Shown piece by piece: positions 63,327 to 64,000 of a stretch of 64,000 bases of DNA. The stretch spans positions 51,137,385-51,201,384 of the forward strand of contig NC_088295.1 of assembly GCF_032854445.1 (NCBI RefSeq). Reading direction: 5' to 3'. Both the position numbers and the translations under genes were made by a program. The stretch's first letter is position 1. Every line of letters starts with the position of its first letter. The notes under the pieces are model-generated. The model worked only from the letters and a program-made list of their open reading frames with translations. It had not been told where the DNA came from and did no database searches. This stretch comes from Liolophura sinensis. Taxonomy: Eukaryota > Mollusca > Polyplacophora > Chitonida > Chitonidae.

Positions 63327-64000
63327 CTGAAAGATAGATAAATACAGACATTACAGACAAAAAATACAACTGGAACTGAATTGTTACTATGTGCAAATTT
63401 CCTCAGCACATATGTTCGAAGGACTGACACACTGCCACTGAGAGAGCTGTTCAAATAAAAAAAAAAACAGACTTCCATTCCCTGTATTATGCATTCTTTG
63501 GCTCTCATTTTAACTGTATTCAAATAGGCTTTCCCCATTTTGATCTATTCAATATCAGACAATAATTTAACTAGTGAAGAAATTTCAAGTAATACTTAAA
63601 TCAAATATTATGATCATTCGTAATGAAGTTTTGATAATATGAAATAAATGACTAGAAAATAAACAAGGCATTCGGAGAAGACCAACAGCTCTTCTGATCG
63701 AGCACTTAGCATAACTGTAAGATTTACAAGTTAATATAAAAGACTGGAGCAAACAGAGTAAAACCAAAGCGCTGACACCAATGTGATAGTTGGCCATTGG
63801 ACGCGTTTCCATCCAAAAAGCACATTTAGTTTTTAACCATGTCTTCCGACACAAATCATAAGATAGACGCAATATGCTTAATGTAGATAGTAGGCTAGCC
63901 CTTACAAGGAGTTTTAATCTGACTGGGCACACAGACAGCACCTGAGCACCCTCTTGCAAAACGATTATGTTTTCAAGTTTTCAGATATCCACTTACTTAA
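63327..64000. other. Intron upstream of e1, cut by the window
   Basis: No exon seen. The gene must continue to the right since e1 starts in phase 1 and no signal peptide has appeared. A type-C module is expected next by the B-A-C order. Confidence 0.6.

Overview
This window looks like nuclear DNA from an invertebrate animal, most likely a lophotrochozoan (mollusc, or possibly brachiopod). It shows short phase-1 exons with GT/AG borders, AT-rich introns, many minisatellites, and a tRNA-derived SINE with a long conserved 3' tail ending in AAATA repeats. The SINE resembles the molluscan V-SINE/RUDI type, but that name is from memory. I see no bacterial, viral or CRISPR features.

One gene explains essentially all convincing coding sequence. 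It lies on the minus strand, enters from beyond the right edge, and runs down to about 8.5 kb. I placed 54 exons (e1 to e54 in transcript order), about 4,500 residues. e1 to e40 each encode one fibronectin type III (FN3) module. All are phase 1-1 and all but e38 have a length divisible by three. e41 to e47 encode three more FN3 modules split over two or three exons. e48 to e51 encode a Cys-containing juxtamembrane module like that of R3-class receptor tyrosine phosphatases (PTPRB/PTPRJ type). e52 encodes one transmembrane helix and e53/e54 a short tail. I find no phosphatase domain in the window.

From e1 to e31 the modules follow a strict B-A-C order: B and most A modules are ordinary FN3 with a strand-B Trp, while C modules lack that Trp and mostly end in an N-x-S/T-W-like motif. 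The copies between 55.4 and 62.2 kb are almost identical in their exons but not in their introns. Near the membrane the B-A-C order breaks down.

Region by region: 1 to 8.4 kb holds repeats, a foldback element with long inverted ends, two SINEs and probable 3'UTR. 8.5 to 24 kb is the membrane-proximal part of the gene, with a 52-bp minisatellite that contains an authentic splice acceptor. 24 to 50 kb is the regular FN3 array. 50 to 55 kb has four tandem-repeat blocks inside introns. 55 to 63.3 kb is the recently homogenised B-A-C array. The final 0.7 kb is intron.

The predicted product would be a very long cell-surface protein with an adhesive or ligand-binding ectodomain and a tiny cytoplasmic tail. 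Its function is inferred only from architecture.
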